Part shown: positions 18,982 to 29,422 of the stretch, piece after piece
How the letters are laid out: the number at the start of each line of letters is the position of its first letter
Position numbering within the stretch: position 1 is the first letter of the stretch
Origin: an uncultured Campylobacter sp.
GTDB lineage: Bacteria; Campylobacterota; Campylobacteria; Campylobacterales; Campylobacteraceae
Length of the DNA stretch: 64,000 nucleotides
Assembly: GCF_937973075.1 (NCBI RefSeq)
Contig: NZ_CALBWL010000023.1
Coordinates: forward strand, 1 to 64,000
Direction: 5' to 3'
Notes under the pieces: generated by a model
Seen by the model: only the letters and a program-made list of their open reading frames with translations
Told to the model about the DNA's origin: nothing
The model's database searches: none
Position numbers and translations under genes: made by a program

Positions 18982-21219
18982 CTATTTAGCGCGTGAGAAT
19001 ATCATTCGCACGATTTGAAGCAAGAAGCACACGCTTCCTACCAAAAAGATCGTATCGCCGATGATACGCGCCCAGCGGAGCCCGTAGAGGCTGTCTTTCT
19101 GCAAAAATTCCGCGCTTCTTGCATACCACATACCCACGTCGATCGCCGCAAACGCCTGCAAAATTCCAACCGGAAGAAGCGAGATTAGTACCATCAGAAG
19201 CAGACCCGCATTTAGCGCCCAAAAGCCGATCTTCATCAGCGTATCGTCGAAGCTTTTGTCTTTGTAAATATAAAGCGCCACGAGCCACACGAAGCCAAGA
19301 GCCAAAAAGCCGTATACGCCAAATAGCGCCGTATGTGCGTGCACTGCGGTGGTGTTTAAGCCCTGAATATAAAATAGCGCAAGCGGCGGGTTGATCAAAA
19401 AGCCGAAAACGCCCGCGCCCAGCATATTCCAAAACGCTACGGCGATGAAGCAGTAAAGCGGCCATTTTAGGCGCTTAGCCCAATCCTGCGCGAATTGAAG
19501 CTTGTAGTAGTGAAACGCCTCCGAACCCAAAAGCACCAAAGGCACGACTTCAAGCGCCGAAAAGCTTGCACCCACAGCCATTATCGGCGTAGTGGTGCCC
19601 GCAAAATAGAGGTGGTGGAAGGTGCCCGGAATTCCGCCGATTAGGAAAATCGATGCGCTAGCAATCGAGGTGTAGGTGGCAAATTTCTTGCTTACTAAAC
19701 CTAAGGACGCGAACACGAACGCCAAAGACGCCGTCGCGAAAACCTCAAAAAATCCCTCGACCCAAAGGTGCACGACCCACCAGCGCCAGTACTCCATCAC
19801 AGGGATCGGCGAGCGCTGTCCGTAAAATAGTCCTGCGCCGTAAAAAAGCCCCACGGCGATGACCGAAGCGGTAAAGATCGCTAATAAATTCTTATCGCCC
19901 TCGGCTCTAAAGCCTGCGATAAAGCCGCGAAGCACGAGTACCATCCAGATCACAAGGCCCACGAACAGTATCAGCTGCCAAATTCTACCGAGGTCTAAAT
20001 ACTCGTATCCTTGATGTCCGATCCAGAAGCTGCTGCTTGGATCCATCTTGCCTGCAATCGCCATGTATTCGCCCGCGAAGCTGCCGACGACCAAGAAAAG
20101 AAGCGCATAGAAAAGCACGTCCACGCCGAGCTTTTGAAATTTAGGATCCTTGCCGCCGTTGATGATCGGCGCTAGAAACAATCCCGCCGCCAAAAAGCCA
20201 GTAGCGATCCAGAAAATGGATGCCTGCACATGCCAGGTGCGCGCTAGCGAGTAAGGGATATATTGCGAAATATCAAGCCCGAAAAAGGACTGACCCTCGA
20301 TCGTGTAGTGCGCAACAAAGCCGCCGATGAAGGCCTGAAATGCAAACAGCGCAACCGCTACGAAAAGATATTTGCCAAGCGCCTTTTGCGACGGCGTAAG
20401 CGCCAAAGCGGCGATAGGATCGGCGCTAAGCTTCGCAGGAGCCTCGAAATCTTCGTCCTTTTTGCCATAGAAATTTCCAAACCACACCAGAAGACCGATG
20501 CCGGTAAGCAAAATAACGAGGCTTGCAATCGTCCAAACAACGTTTTCCGTGGTAGGGACATTGTCTATTAGCGGCTCGTGCGGCCAGTTATTGGTATAGG
20601 TCGCCTCTCCGCCCGGACGATCCGTAGAAACCGCCCACGCAGTCCAAAAGATGAAATCCACGAGCTCGGCGCGGTGTTGCTCGTTTGCGAGCGTGTTTTC
20701 CTTCATCGCGTAATCCTCGCGAAGCTTCTTAAAGCGCGGATCGTTTCCGAAAACGCCCATGTACTCGTCTTTTACGACCGCCATAGCCTTTAAGCGATCA
20801 TCGCTTAGCTTAACGGTGCCGTCTTTTACGGTATTGGTGCGGTACTCGGCCTTGGTAAGCGCCTTGATCTGCGCCTTTTGCTCGTCGCTCAAAGCGTCAA
20901 ATTTCACGCCGAAGCGCTCCTGCGACTTGATATCCATAAACGCAACCAGCTCCTTATGTAGCCAATCCGCGCTCCAATCAGGCGCTTGATACGCTCCGTG
21001 ACCCCATATCGAGCCTACCTGCATACCACCGATGCTCTGCCAGGCCTCCTGTCCGCGGTAAATGCGCTCGGTACCGATCAACTCGTTGCCGCTAGCATCG
21101 GTAAATTTTACCACCGGCGGAGACTGCCTATATACCTCGCCGCCGTAAAAACCCAAGAAACTAAAGCCCACGATGAGTACCGCTACAAGCGCCATCCAGA
21201 GCTTTTTAAATTCTGCCAT
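18982..21219 (-). CDS. norB: Quinol-dependent nitric oxide reductase (qNOR)
   Basis: Single-subunit enzyme reducing two NO to N2O with electrons from quinol; inner membrane. 745 residues from ATG 21219 (MAEFKKLWM; a start two codons earlier is less likely). An N-terminal helix is followed by a ~180-residue periplasmic domain without a CxxCH haem motif, which marks the quinol type, then about 13 helices of the haem-copper oxidase fold. Conserved pieces: ARTWHVQASIFWIATGF, VVHLWVEGFFEVFATA (His and Glu near the Fe-B site), GTFHHLYFAGT (His pair) and HAHTALFGVYGFLALGF. No norC or accessory norD/Q genes lie beside it. Likely respiratory or NO-detoxifying. Confidence 0.95.
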   Translation of the reverse strand: MAEFKKLWMALVAVLIVGFSFLGFYGGEVYRQSPPVVKFTDASGNELIGTERIYRGQEAWQSIGGMQVGSIWGHGAYQAPDWSADWLHKELVAFMDIKSQERFGVKFDALSDEQKAQIKALTKAEYRTNTVKDGTVKLSDDRLKAMAVVKDEYMGVFGNDPRFKKLREDYAMKENTLANEQHRAELVDFIFWTAWAVSTDRPGGEATYTNNWPHEPLIDNVPTTENVVWTIASLVILLTGIGLLVWFGNFYGKKDEDFEAPAKLSADPIAALALTPSQKALGKYLFVAVALFAFQAFIGGFVAHYTIEGQSFFGLDISQYIPYSLARTWHVQASIFWIATGFLAAGLFLAPIINGGKDPKFQKLGVDVLFYALLFLVVGSFAGEYMAIAGKMDPSSSFWIGHQGYEYLDLGRIWQLILFVGLVIWMVLVLRGFIAGFRAEGDKNLLAIFTASVIAVGLFYGAGLFYGQRSPIPVMEYWRWWVVHLWVEGFFEVFATASLAFVFASLGLVSKKFATYTSIASASIFLIGGIPGTFHHLYFAGTTTPIMAVGASFSALEVVPLVLLGSEAFHYYKLQFAQDWAKRLKWPLYCFIAVAFWNMLGAGVFGFLINPPLALFYIQGLNTTAVHAHTALFGVYGFLALGFVWLVALYIYKDKSFDDTLMKIGFWALNAGLLLMVLISLLPVGILQAFAAIDVGMWYARSAEFLQKDSLYGLRWARIIGDTIFLVGSVCFLLQIVRMIFSRAK

Positions 21220-21504
21220 TTTCACTCCTTTAACTGAAATTAGGAGAGAATTCTACCCATTTAAATTTCTATAAGCATTGAGGCTCGTCAATAAAAAGAT
21301 AAATTTTATCTGCTTAAGCTGGAATTTATTAAAGTATACTTGGAAGGAGTACGAAACGATTGAGAAAATATACGCATAAAATGGTGTAAAGATACGGTAA
21401 TTAAATAGCGCCGAATTAGTTGTTTTAAATTTAAATAATCAAGCAGCATGGCGGCATGATGCACGCGCAACTTAGAGGCAAAAAAGATAGATATGCAAAC
21501 AATC
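21220..21504. other. Region upstream of the nitric oxide reductase gene
   Basis: No gene supported (a 66-codon minus-strand ORF at 21306-21506 overlaps the terminator and looks random). It includes a 13-bp palindrome GATAAATTTTATC (about 21297-21309) that could be an operator; AAGGAG lies before the norB start. Confidence 0.3.
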
Positions 21505-21536
21505 AAATTAGGCGAGGAATTTTCCTCGCCTAATTT
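21505..21536 (-). terminator. Terminator after the RTX toxin gene
   Basis: Perfect 15-bp inverted repeat AAATTAGGCGAGGAA / TTCCTCGCCTAATTT with a TT centre, four bases past the stop at 21540, ending in T-rich sequence in both directions. Confidence 0.8.
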
Positions 21537-21539
21537 TAC

Positions 21540-24500
21540 TTAATTACTCCAGCCGCTTGCGTAAATCTGTGCGATCTGCTCATTGGAGCGGAATTTATCC
21601 TCACCGAAATTTACAAATCCTTTATCGCTCGCATAAGAATTTAGATCCTCGATGATCTTTGAAATTTTATCACTAGTGATGTAATCTCCATCGCCAAGCT
21701 CTATTCTCTCTACCGCAGATTTAGAGCTGAACTGGTTTTCTATGGTTAGGCTTTTGCCTGCGTAACGCAATACTAAATCCTTGCCGAAAACCCCGTTTCT
21801 GCTAAATGAAATTTCATCCTTGCGAGCGCCTTGTAGTTTTAGTACATCTCTGCCGCCGTCTTTTAAGCTTAAATACTCTTTATCTCTAATCACGACGCCG
21901 TCTAAACTCGCAGATACGATGTATGTATCATCGCCGTCCGAACCGATAAGCGTAGCGCGATTTGCAGTGGCTATCAGCGTATCGTTTCCCTTTTCGCCGT
22001 TTGCGATATCGCCTTCCGCCGCAAAGATCACATCGTCACCCTTGCCTGCATTGATATGGTTAAATTTACCGAGGCTAATAATGGTATCGTTTTGCTTCGA
22101 GCCGTTCAGGATGTTTTTATCACCGGATGAGACGATGGTACCTGCCGTTTTCAGAGTAGCCGTCTTTTTGAACTGATACCATTTCTTGCTTGGAAGCGCC
22201 AGGTTGGAATTTGAGATATTTATCTCGGTGCCGCCGTCAAGAAGAATTTTGCTAAGTTTCATATCTTTTGAGATGAAATAATCCTTAAGCGTCGTATTTG
22301 ATCTGCCGCCATTAATGATCAGATCATTACCCGATCTTGCAAATTTAAGATCCGCCGCCCTGCTTGTAGTCAAATTTAGCGTATCACTTGCCTTACCGTC
22401 GATTACTATATTTTCGCTTCCGTCATTTATATAGCCGAGGTTTTTAAATTTAAGCGTTTTGGTAACCGAGATACCACCATCGCTAACTTCGATTTTAAAT
22501 TCCTCTTCGCCTGCGGATTTTGAATTATAAAGATAACTTCCGTCGGAATTTAGCTTTAAATTTTTACTGCCGCTAATAAGCTTAAATCGAAGCACATCGC
22601 CGTCTACGTCGCTAGCTGCTATCTTACCCGCGTAGCTGAAAGTATTTTTAAGAGTGACGGTTTCATTAGGATCTTCTACGATCGGCGCATCATTTACCGG
22701 ATTGATTTTTAGAGCAATCTCCTTTTCGCAGCTTAGTCCAAATTCGTTCGTAACTCTGATTTTAAGATTTTGCTCGCCGTTAAAATTTAGCGCAGGTTTT
22801 ACGTGTAGCATTCCATTATCGTCCAGCTCGGTGCTCAAATTCTCATTTGTAGTTAAAATTTCAAATTTTAACGCGCCGCCTATTTTATTTTCCACTTCAA
22901 GCGCCCCAGTCAGACTCGTATCCTCATCGAAGACAAATTTTTCGCTTTTTATGTCGGGAGTTGAAACTTTTACGTTAAATTTAATCTCGCTTTCATCAAA
23001 GCTACCCCGACCGTCGCTCACTCTAATTTTGACGCTATCCTCGCCGATAAATTTATCGTTCGGGATGTATTCGTAGCTTCCGTATTCATTTATGCGGAAT
23101 TTGCCATTTTCTGCGTCTTTTAAAATTTCATAGCTAAGCTTATCGCCGTCAGGATCAATTGCTTCTAAAGCGGATACAAACTGTCTTACATCGTTTAACT
23201 CGGCATTTACGAGCTTATCTTTGAATTTTACAGGATTATTTTGCGGAAGCTCCGCTTCAGATATCTCTTTAATAAACTCATCAAAACCATAAACCTTACC
23301 GTCAAAATAAAATTTTTCTATCTTGCCTTCGGTGTAACCTTTTTTTATAGTTATACCGCCTATAATTTCGGTTTTATTATATGGATTGTAGACCGAAATT
23401 TTCATATCGTCGCCCTCGCGCCTAAACTTTAGATCCTCAGGGCTTAAAAAGGCAAATCTTAACGCATCCGCTCCGCCGTCATCGTAGATGATGTCCTCAC
23501 CATCGCCTAAATAGTATTCGTAGATATTCCTATCCTTCGATCCGATTAGCAGATCGTTACCGGCTCCGCCGTTAAGAATGTCTATACCGCTGCCGCTCAT
23601 TAAGATGTCATTTCCTGCGCCACCGTAAATCTCGTCGTTAAAATCCGAACCCACTACGAGGTCGTTGCCCTCTTTTGACGAGATGATAACGCCCGAACGC
23701 TCTTTGCTATAATCAAAGGTCTCGCTAGTTTTATCGCCAAATACATGCTTGCCGATAACGCCCGTGATCTCGTTTCCTGAAAGACTAAATTTTATACCGG
23801 TTTTAGCCAGAAGTGACGAAATTTTATCATTGCTTAAATAACTCTTATTGAGCTTAAAAAGCGCGTAATTATAGTCTCTTTTTAACACCGATGCTAGCAG
23901 ATTGATCGACAGAGCCGTTTCACTTGCATTCGCTTCACCGCTAATTATGCGAGCTAACTTTAAATTTAGAGCGTTAAACATAAGTGCGCAGCTTTTCGCA
24001 TCCTCGCCAAAAAGTTTATTTGCTAAAATTTTACTGATAGAATCAAATTTTATATTCTCGTATTCTTTAAGCACCGCAGTAATTATATACGGATTCGCCC
24101 TTTGTTCTGCGCTAAGCCTTGCGCCGCGGAAAGCCTCCACAACGGAGATTTTCTTTTCGGTTTCGTCGTCTAGATCGCTAAGGGCGATGCTTTGCTTTTT
24201 GCTCGTCTCAAACCACACATCGCGTACTATGCCGCTGCTGCCGTCGCTTCTTCTAAATTCCCCGCTTGCGGTTATTTTATTGCCGTTTTCGCTTTGGGTA
24301 TCCTCTGTAGTTTTTAAAGATATAGATGAAATTCCGAGCTCTTTTAGGCTTTTTACTTCGTCTTTTCCGCATTTGCCGTCGCCATTGTCTTGCCAAAGAA
24401 GTAGCTCACCGAATCTCTCGTCTCTTTCGTCGATCACGCCGTTATTATCGCTATCGAAATCCTTTAGAGCCTGCACGCCGTCCTTTGCATAGGTGCCATT

Positions 24501-27500
24501 TTTAAGCTTGGAATTTGATCCGAAAAGCTCGAAAGAATTATTGATAATCCCGTCTTTATTGATATCTACGGCTAAAATTCCATCGCCTTTTTCTATCCAT
24601 GCGGTTTTATTTCTTCTGCCGTCATTTATATAATCAAAATATGCCTGCGAATTATCTAGCGGCGTAGATGTGATACCGTTGCCGTTAAGATCGAGCACGA
24701 CTGGAGGCAGCGATAAATCCTGCGAGCCGAAATTATCGTTTAAAGCCCATTTGTCTAAAATTTTATCCATATCCGAGCTTAGCTCATCAAACGCTTTATC
24801 TACCGCACCCGCTCTGTACTCTTGCACGCTTTGTTTCAAACCATCATCGCCCGCCATAGCGTCGTTTAGCGATCTGACTTTACCGCTTCCCGCGAGGCTT
24901 GAAAGATCTCCCCCTTGCTCTGCGTCTTTTCTTTCGTAGATCGTATCCAAAGTATCCGATTTAAACCATCTGTTTTCAAAGCTAAGCTCCCCGTCGTTGG
25001 CGCCTATTTTAGCTCCTCCGGAGCCTGTATAGCCGCTACGTATATCTATACGCTCGATGCCTGCATTAGATAGTGACTTTATGCCATTTTTAGGGGTTGG
25101 GTTAGGAACGACCGGGCCGGAGTGATCTTCGTTGCCATGATCCGGTAAAATTTCGTCTTCTCCTATTTGTCTGAAGTATAGTCTTTTAAATCCCTTTGTC
25201 ACTCCATCTTGAGAAAAGGTGGCGTCGCCAATGACAAGATTATCGTTTTCTTGCCTTCTATTCTCTCTAGTGTCGCCTGCATATATACTATCTATACCTA
25301 GTTCTTTTAGCGTTTTTATCTCGCTCCTTTGACTTATTCCGTCGCCGTTATCCTGCCAAACTAGAATTTCATTAAATTTATCGTCCTTTTCATCCAAAAT
25401 TCCGTTATTATCACTATCGAATTTCTTTAACACCGCAAGACCTCTATTTATATAATCATTATTTCCCCATCCTTCAAATTTTTCGCCTATTAGTTCAGTG
25501 GTAGGATCAATGTATCCATCTCTATTTAGATCCATAGCAAGTAGCCCGTCACCTCGCTCTATCCAACCGCTCCTTTTAATCTCGCCATTTATATTAAATT
25601 TAGGCGAGGAATCGTCGCTTGGCGAAATAGAAGTGATACCATTATTATTTAGATCAAGCACAAAGGCATTTAAGGAGTTATGAATTACCTTATTTTCTTG
25701 GGCGCGATTATATATTTCTTTGTCATCCCAATCGGTACCATCTTGGAATATAAGTTGTAATCTTGAACCTCCCTTGATATATATCTTATCACTTAGCTCA
25801 TCAAAACTCTTACCTTCCTCTTTTAGCGCTATCTCATACGATATCCAATCAAATAAATCATGATTCTTTCTAATAATAATGTCATCAGTAGTAATGCCTT
25901 CTTTAAATTCTATATTTGTATAAGCATAACCACGCCAAGATCTCCATACCTTATGACCGATTATGATATCTTTTCCATCCCCTCTACCAAATTTGAAGAC
26001 ATTAAAGCTACTACTTCTAGAGTCACTTTTAAAATAATCGTCTCCCTTGCCTGCGTCTATAATATTATATCCGCTACCTACTGATATCATATCATCTCCA
26101 TCTCCGGCACCAATTTCATAATCGCCGTCTCCACAAACTATAATATCATTACCATCTCCGGCGTTAATTTTGCGACTATCGTCTCCACAAACTATAAGAT
26201 CACTTTTATCGGTACCGTTATATAAAAAATCGAGATTTAATCTATTGCCGTCAGATAAAACAATATTTTCTACAATACCCGTAGTTTGAGCTGGCTCAGA
26301 AATAGCTCGCTTACGTCTAGAATTGGTACCCGCGGATAGATAAGCCGCATTATTAGCGATATTATTGTTTTCGGAAGCAATTGCCTCTGATGTCGCTACC
26401 GGTGCATCGCCAGCAACGGCATAATCGACTCCAAAGTTTATAGTAATTACGTCCGTTATTTTACTTAAATCCTCATCCTTGGTAGCGATACCGTTTTTGA
26501 CGTAAATTTTAATAGATTCATTCGTCTTTTCGATGATTAAATTCTCTCTACTGATTCCCTCGCCAAATTTTAAGGTATCTATGCCATTCCAATCATATAT
26601 GTTGACCTTACCGCTTCCTCTTTCATAGGTATAAAGAGTGTTGCCTAGGGTATCGTATTCACTCTCTTTTAGATTCACCTCGCTCGAATATCTTATTCCA
26701 TTCAAATCCCAAGGCGCAGCATCGGAAACCAAATTAATCGACCTAGGATCGCTATATTCGGGCTTTTGCTTATCTAAATTTAGCTCTTTCACATCCTTAT
26801 AAAAGATAACCTCTTTTACTCTTTTTAACCCCTGGTCTGTTTGCAGAGTAAGGTCTTTTGTTTTATCTCCCAAGAATGCTCTTGCCCTGTCGTCTCCATA
26901 GATGTATAAATTTATAGAGTTATCGTCATTATTTTTAATGTAGATGTAATCATAAATTTTGTCGCTTTTATCGATCTTCATATCGTGATTTCTATCATAT
27001 CCGCTAAGAAGAGTATCCAAATAATTTAGAGATATCGATTTGATCGGGGAGTTGGCGTCGTTTATAGAGATCAGTTCGCCCTCATCCGTTTTGGCATTGC
27101 GATTTTTATCTATCCAGATACTTAGGCTGGAGTTATCCTTGCTATCTATAACTCCATCTTTATTTGTGTCAAAATCTCTAAGCAGAGATAAAGTATCCAA
27201 GGTGGTTTCGCCCTTGGAGTTTAAATATCTGTTGCCTATGATCTCACTGCCATTATCAACTATGCCGTTACGGTTTGTATCATTTACCAGCACCCCCTCG
27301 TCTTGCCCGAACCAATCAAGCATCCTCTCTTTAAATCCGTCGGAATTCATATCGAAATAGAGTTTATTGCCGGATTTATCAGTATCGGTAGTACCCGATA
27401 AATTTAACGCAGCTCCGCTCTGCTTGGAATTTGCATTATTCGCATTTGAAGCAAAGCCCGCCTTATCTTTATTACCGGAGCCAGGATTCTGCTCGGAGCG

Positions 27501-28931
27501 GTTAGGTACACACATACCGTCGGAGCAAGAGTCTGAATTGTCGTTTTCGTTCGCGGCTTGGGAATTTAATGGGTTAGAATTTGCGGGAGCGGTATTATTT
27601 ACCGCCTGCGGTATCTTTGCTGTCAGCATAGAGTTAAGCTCGGGCTCGTCAGGGCATTCTACGTAAGGAATATCCGGAGTTGGTTTCTTAGAAGAAATCG
27701 AGATACTAGGAGTTGATCCTATGCCCCAAGACGCAGAGCCACCAGCTCCTCCGCCACTTCCGCCTGCTCCTGCACCTACACCGTATGAGGTAGAACTAGG
27801 CAAATTAAAGCTTAAATCAAAATTCTTGTGGGTCGGTTGAGGACATCTATCTTCTGGGAAGTCGATCAAAGTGGCATATGCCATATGTATATCATTTATA
27901 CCTATAGCACTTGCCAATTCGGTATCAATAGGATCTACATAAAGCCCAAATACCTCTTTGCCCTCATAAATTCCATCCCTTACTACTTTAACCTTATAAT
28001 CATATGAGGTTTGCCCCGCTTTTATAGTTATTTCGTCTTTGCTTTTAGCTTCATAATCACTTGGAGATTTCGCCGTATCGTCTATCGTAGTTACTTTTAG
28101 TTTTAAATCCTGACTTAAAGGCTTGCTTAGAGTTATTTTAAATACTGCATATTCATCTACTTGATCGTATACGATAGGGTTGGAGATGGAGAGAGTCGTT
28201 TTATCGGAGTATTTTTCTATTCTATTCGTATCGTCTAAATCAAAAAACCATTCACCTATAATATTTAAAGCAATAAAGTCATCAAAAGTTATAGAATCGT
28301 ATGATATTCCATATCCTGCTTCTCTCGCATCTCTATATCCATCAGAGATAAATTTTTGATCCTTCTGGTCGTCAAGATAACCATAATTTCCCGTCTCTCT
28401 ACCTATTCGCATACCTTCGTTCAAAAAATATTGAAATAGGGCTGCGCTAAATTTCTTTGGATTATTTTTCTTAATTTCTTTTGCGGCCTCATAATATTTT
28501 TTATATTTATCCTTATCACTCTCTCCGCCATCCGCAGGCATATCATTAGACATATCGTCAAAATAGCTTTTACCCTTCTTCAGGGCCTGTTCCATAATTT
28601 TTACGACTTGTTGCGCACCTGCAGCAGCCTTTGCAAAATTTTCATCTATTCCCATAGCTTGCGCTACAACTCCATAATTATAATTCCCAAAATTTTCGTA
28701 TTTGCTCGACCTTCCCTCTGCTTTAGATGTCGTATCTCTTAGTTTGTAATCCATAGGCCCGCCAGATTTTACTAACTCATAAAAGGTTGTGGCACTCACA
28801 TGCTTTTCTGGAAAAATGTTATGCGAAAATTTTTTCTGTGCAACTAATATTGACCTTATGGATGATACAAAAATTGCATTATTTTCTACACTAACATTTT
28901 CTGGAACTTCACCCTTAAAATTAAAATTCAT
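21540..28931 (-). CDS. Giant RTX-type secreted protein with N-terminal polymorphic-toxin (type 44-like) domain
   Basis: 2463 residues, no signal peptide, acidic, Ca-binding repeats: the build of a type I secreted protein. Residues ~45-205 resemble polymorphic toxin type 44: TTFYELVKSGGPMDYK (48-63), NFGNYNYGVVAQAMG (80-94), AAAGAQQ and GNYGYLDDQKDQKFISDGY (181-199). Then come a Calx-beta-like domain (~245-350, ITIKAGQTSYDYKVKVVRDG), a Gly/Ser linker, and three EF-hand-rich blocks (FDTNKDGVIDSKD; FDSDNNGILDEKD; FDSDNNGVIDERDERF). Between and after these are haemolysin-type nonapeptides (NAGDGNDIIVCGDGD; GGAGNDILMSGSGIDIL; NAGKGDDVIFAAEGD) and cadherin/VCBS-like domains (~1900-2150, AIDPDGDKLSYEIL). 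ATG overlaps the upstream stop (ATGA). No type I exporter genes are nearby. The RTX architecture is firm; the toxin domain is from memory of the family pattern. Confidence 0.85.
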   Translation of the reverse strand: MNFNFKGEVPENVSVENNAIFVSSIRSILVAQKKFSHNIFPEKHVSATTFYELVKSGGPMDYKLRDTTSKAEGRSSKYENFGNYNYGVVAQAMGIDENFAKAAAGAQQVVKIMEQALKKGKSYFDDMSNDMPADGGESDKDKYKKYYEAAKEIKKNNPKKFSAALFQYFLNEGMRIGRETGNYGYLDDQKDQKFISDGYRDAREAGYGISYDSITFDDFIALNIIGEWFFDLDDTNRIEKYSDKTTLSISNPIVYDQVDEYAVFKITLSKPLSQDLKLKVTTIDDTAKSPSDYEAKSKDEITIKAGQTSYDYKVKVVRDGIYEGKEVFGLYVDPIDTELASAIGINDIHMAYATLIDFPEDRCPQPTHKNFDLSFNLPSSTSYGVGAGAGGSGGGAGGSASWGIGSTPSISISSKKPTPDIPYVECPDEPELNSMLTAKIPQAVNNTAPANSNPLNSQAANENDNSDSCSDGMCVPNRSEQNPGSGNKDKAGFASNANNANSKQSGAALNLSGTTDTDKSGNKLYFDMNSDGFKERMLDWFGQDEGVLVNDTNRNGIVDNGSEIIGNRYLNSKGETTLDTLSLLRDFDTNKDGVIDSKDNSSLSIWIDKNRNAKTDEGELISINDANSPIKSISLNYLDTLLSGYDRNHDMKIDKSDKIYDYIYIKNNDDNSINLYIYGDDRARAFLGDKTKDLTLQTDQGLKRVKEVIFYKDVKELNLDKQKPEYSDPRSINLVSDAAPWDLNGIRYSSEVNLKESEYDTLGNTLYTYERGSGKVNIYDWNGIDTLKFGEGISRENLIIEKTNESIKIYVKNGIATKDEDLSKITDVITINFGVDYAVAGDAPVATSEAIASENNNIANNAAYLSAGTNSRRKRAISEPAQTTGIVENIVLSDGNRLNLDFLYNGTDKSDLIVCGDDSRKINAGDGNDIIVCGDGDYEIGAGDGDDMISVGSGYNIIDAGKGDDYFKSDSRSSSFNVFKFGRGDGKDIIIGHKVWRSWRGYAYTNIEFKEGITTDDIIIRKNHDLFDWISYEIALKEEGKSFDELSDKIYIKGGSRLQLIFQDGTDWDDKEIYNRAQENKVIHNSLNAFVLDLNNNGITSISPSDDSSPKFNINGEIKRSGWIERGDGLLAMDLNRDGYIDPTTELIGEKFEGWGNNDYINRGLAVLKKFDSDNNGILDEKDDKFNEILVWQDNGDGISQRSEIKTLKELGIDSIYAGDTRENRRQENDNLVIGDATFSQDGVTKGFKRLYFRQIGEDEILPDHGNEDHSGPVVPNPTPKNGIKSLSNAGIERIDIRSGYTGSGGAKIGANDGELSFENRWFKSDTLDTIYERKDAEQGGDLSSLAGSGKVRSLNDAMAGDDGLKQSVQEYRAGAVDKAFDELSSDMDKILDKWALNDNFGSQDLSLPPVVLDLNGNGITSTPLDNSQAYFDYINDGRRNKTAWIEKGDGILAVDINKDGIINNSFELFGSNSKLKNGTYAKDGVQALKDFDSDNNGVIDERDERFGELLLWQDNGDGKCGKDEVKSLKELGISSISLKTTEDTQSENGNKITASGEFRRSDGSSGIVRDVWFETSKKQSIALSDLDDETEKKISVVEAFRGARLSAEQRANPYIITAVLKEYENIKFDSISKILANKLFGEDAKSCALMFNALNLKLARIISGEANASETALSINLLASVLKRDYNYALFKLNKSYLSNDKISSLLAKTGIKFSLSGNEITGVIGKHVFGDKTSETFDYSKERSGVIISSKEGNDLVVGSDFNDEIYGGAGNDILMSGSGIDILNGGAGNDLLIGSKDRNIYEYYLGDGEDIIYDDGGADALRFAFLSPEDLKFRREGDDMKISVYNPYNKTEIIGGITIKKGYTEGKIEKFYFDGKVYGFDEFIKEISEAELPQNNPVKFKDKLVNAELNDVRQFVSALEAIDPDGDKLSYEILKDAENGKFRINEYGSYEYIPNDKFIGEDSVKIRVSDGRGSFDESEIKFNVKVSTPDIKSEKFVFDEDTSLTGALEVENKIGGALKFEILTTNENLSTELDDNGMLHVKPALNFNGEQNLKIRVTNEFGLSCEKEIALKINPVNDAPIVEDPNETVTLKNTFSYAGKIAASDVDGDVLRFKLISGSKNLKLNSDGSYLYNSKSAGEEEFKIEVSDGGISVTKTLKFKNLGYINDGSENIVIDGKASDTLNLTTSRAADLKFARSGNDLIINGGRSNTTLKDYFISKDMKLSKILLDGGTEINISNSNLALPSKKWYQFKKTATLKTAGTIVSSGDKNILNGSKQNDTIISLGKFNHINAGKGDDVIFAAEGDIANGEKGNDTLIATANRATLIGSDGDDTYIVSASLDGVVIRDKEYLSLKDGGRDVLKLQGARKDEISFSRNGVFGKDLVLRYAGKSLTIENQFSSKSAVERIELGDGDYITSDKISKIIEDLNSYASDKGFVNFGEDKFRSNEQIAQIYASGWSN

Positions 28932-29422
28932 TTCTTATCTCCTTGTAATAAAAGATTTTCAAATACGAATTTAATTGCCGAATATAATACGATATCTAGC
29001 ATTAAGCAAAGAATATCCGCAGTCCCGTCTTGACCAAGATTAAAGCCGTCAATCAACTTAATATAAAATAGGCGCGCAACGATATAATCTATAAAAGGAA
29101 ATGCTAGAAACAAAATAGATATCTTTCTTTTACTGATAAGAGAAAATATCATATAGACAGCGACGCAAAGGGTAAGAAATGTAGTAGTCATAAAAGTATA
29201 TACTAAATCTCCTCCTCCTGCAGTTTTATATATTATATTCCAAATAGAAGCAGCTATACCAGACACACATTTAGAATAAAACAGACAAAATAAAACAAAG
29301 ATAAGTACAAATAGGGCGCGAATTAAAAAGAGCGGAATCGGCTTATTTATAAATGCGCCACCGGAGTGAAAAATATCGGTAATCTTATCAGATTCATATT
29401 CCCATTTTTTCGCTGTCGTCAT
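28928..29422 (-). CDS. Small four-helix membrane protein coupled to the RTX toxin gene (candidate immunity or accessory protein)
   Basis: 164 residues, family not recognised. A short cytoplasmic N-terminus (MTTAKKWEYESDKITDIFHS) precedes four hydrophobic helices: PLFLIRALFVLIFVLFCLFY, TFMTTTFLTLCVAVYMIF, ISILFLAFPFIDYIVARLFY and ADILCLMLDIVLYSAIKFVF. Its stop overlaps the toxin ATG by four bases (ATGA), so the two are translationally coupled and meant to be made together. That position is where polymorphic toxin loci often keep an immunity gene, though there the order is usually toxin first. It could also assist export. The region is poorer in G/C than most of the window. Confidence 0.65.
   Translation of the reverse strand: MTTAKKWEYESDKITDIFHSGGAFINKPIPLFLIRALFVLIFVLFCLFYSKCVSGIAASIWNIIYKTAGGGDLVYTFMTTTFLTLCVAVYMIFSLISKRKISILFLAFPFIDYIVARLFYIKLIDGFNLGQDGTADILCLMLDIVLYSAIKFVFENLLLQGDKK

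Noticed and set aside
21306..21506. 66-codon minus-strand ORF after the RTX gene as a possible immunity gene
   Set aside because: Its start lies inside the strong terminator hairpin of the toxin gene, there is no ribosome site, and the sequence looks random.
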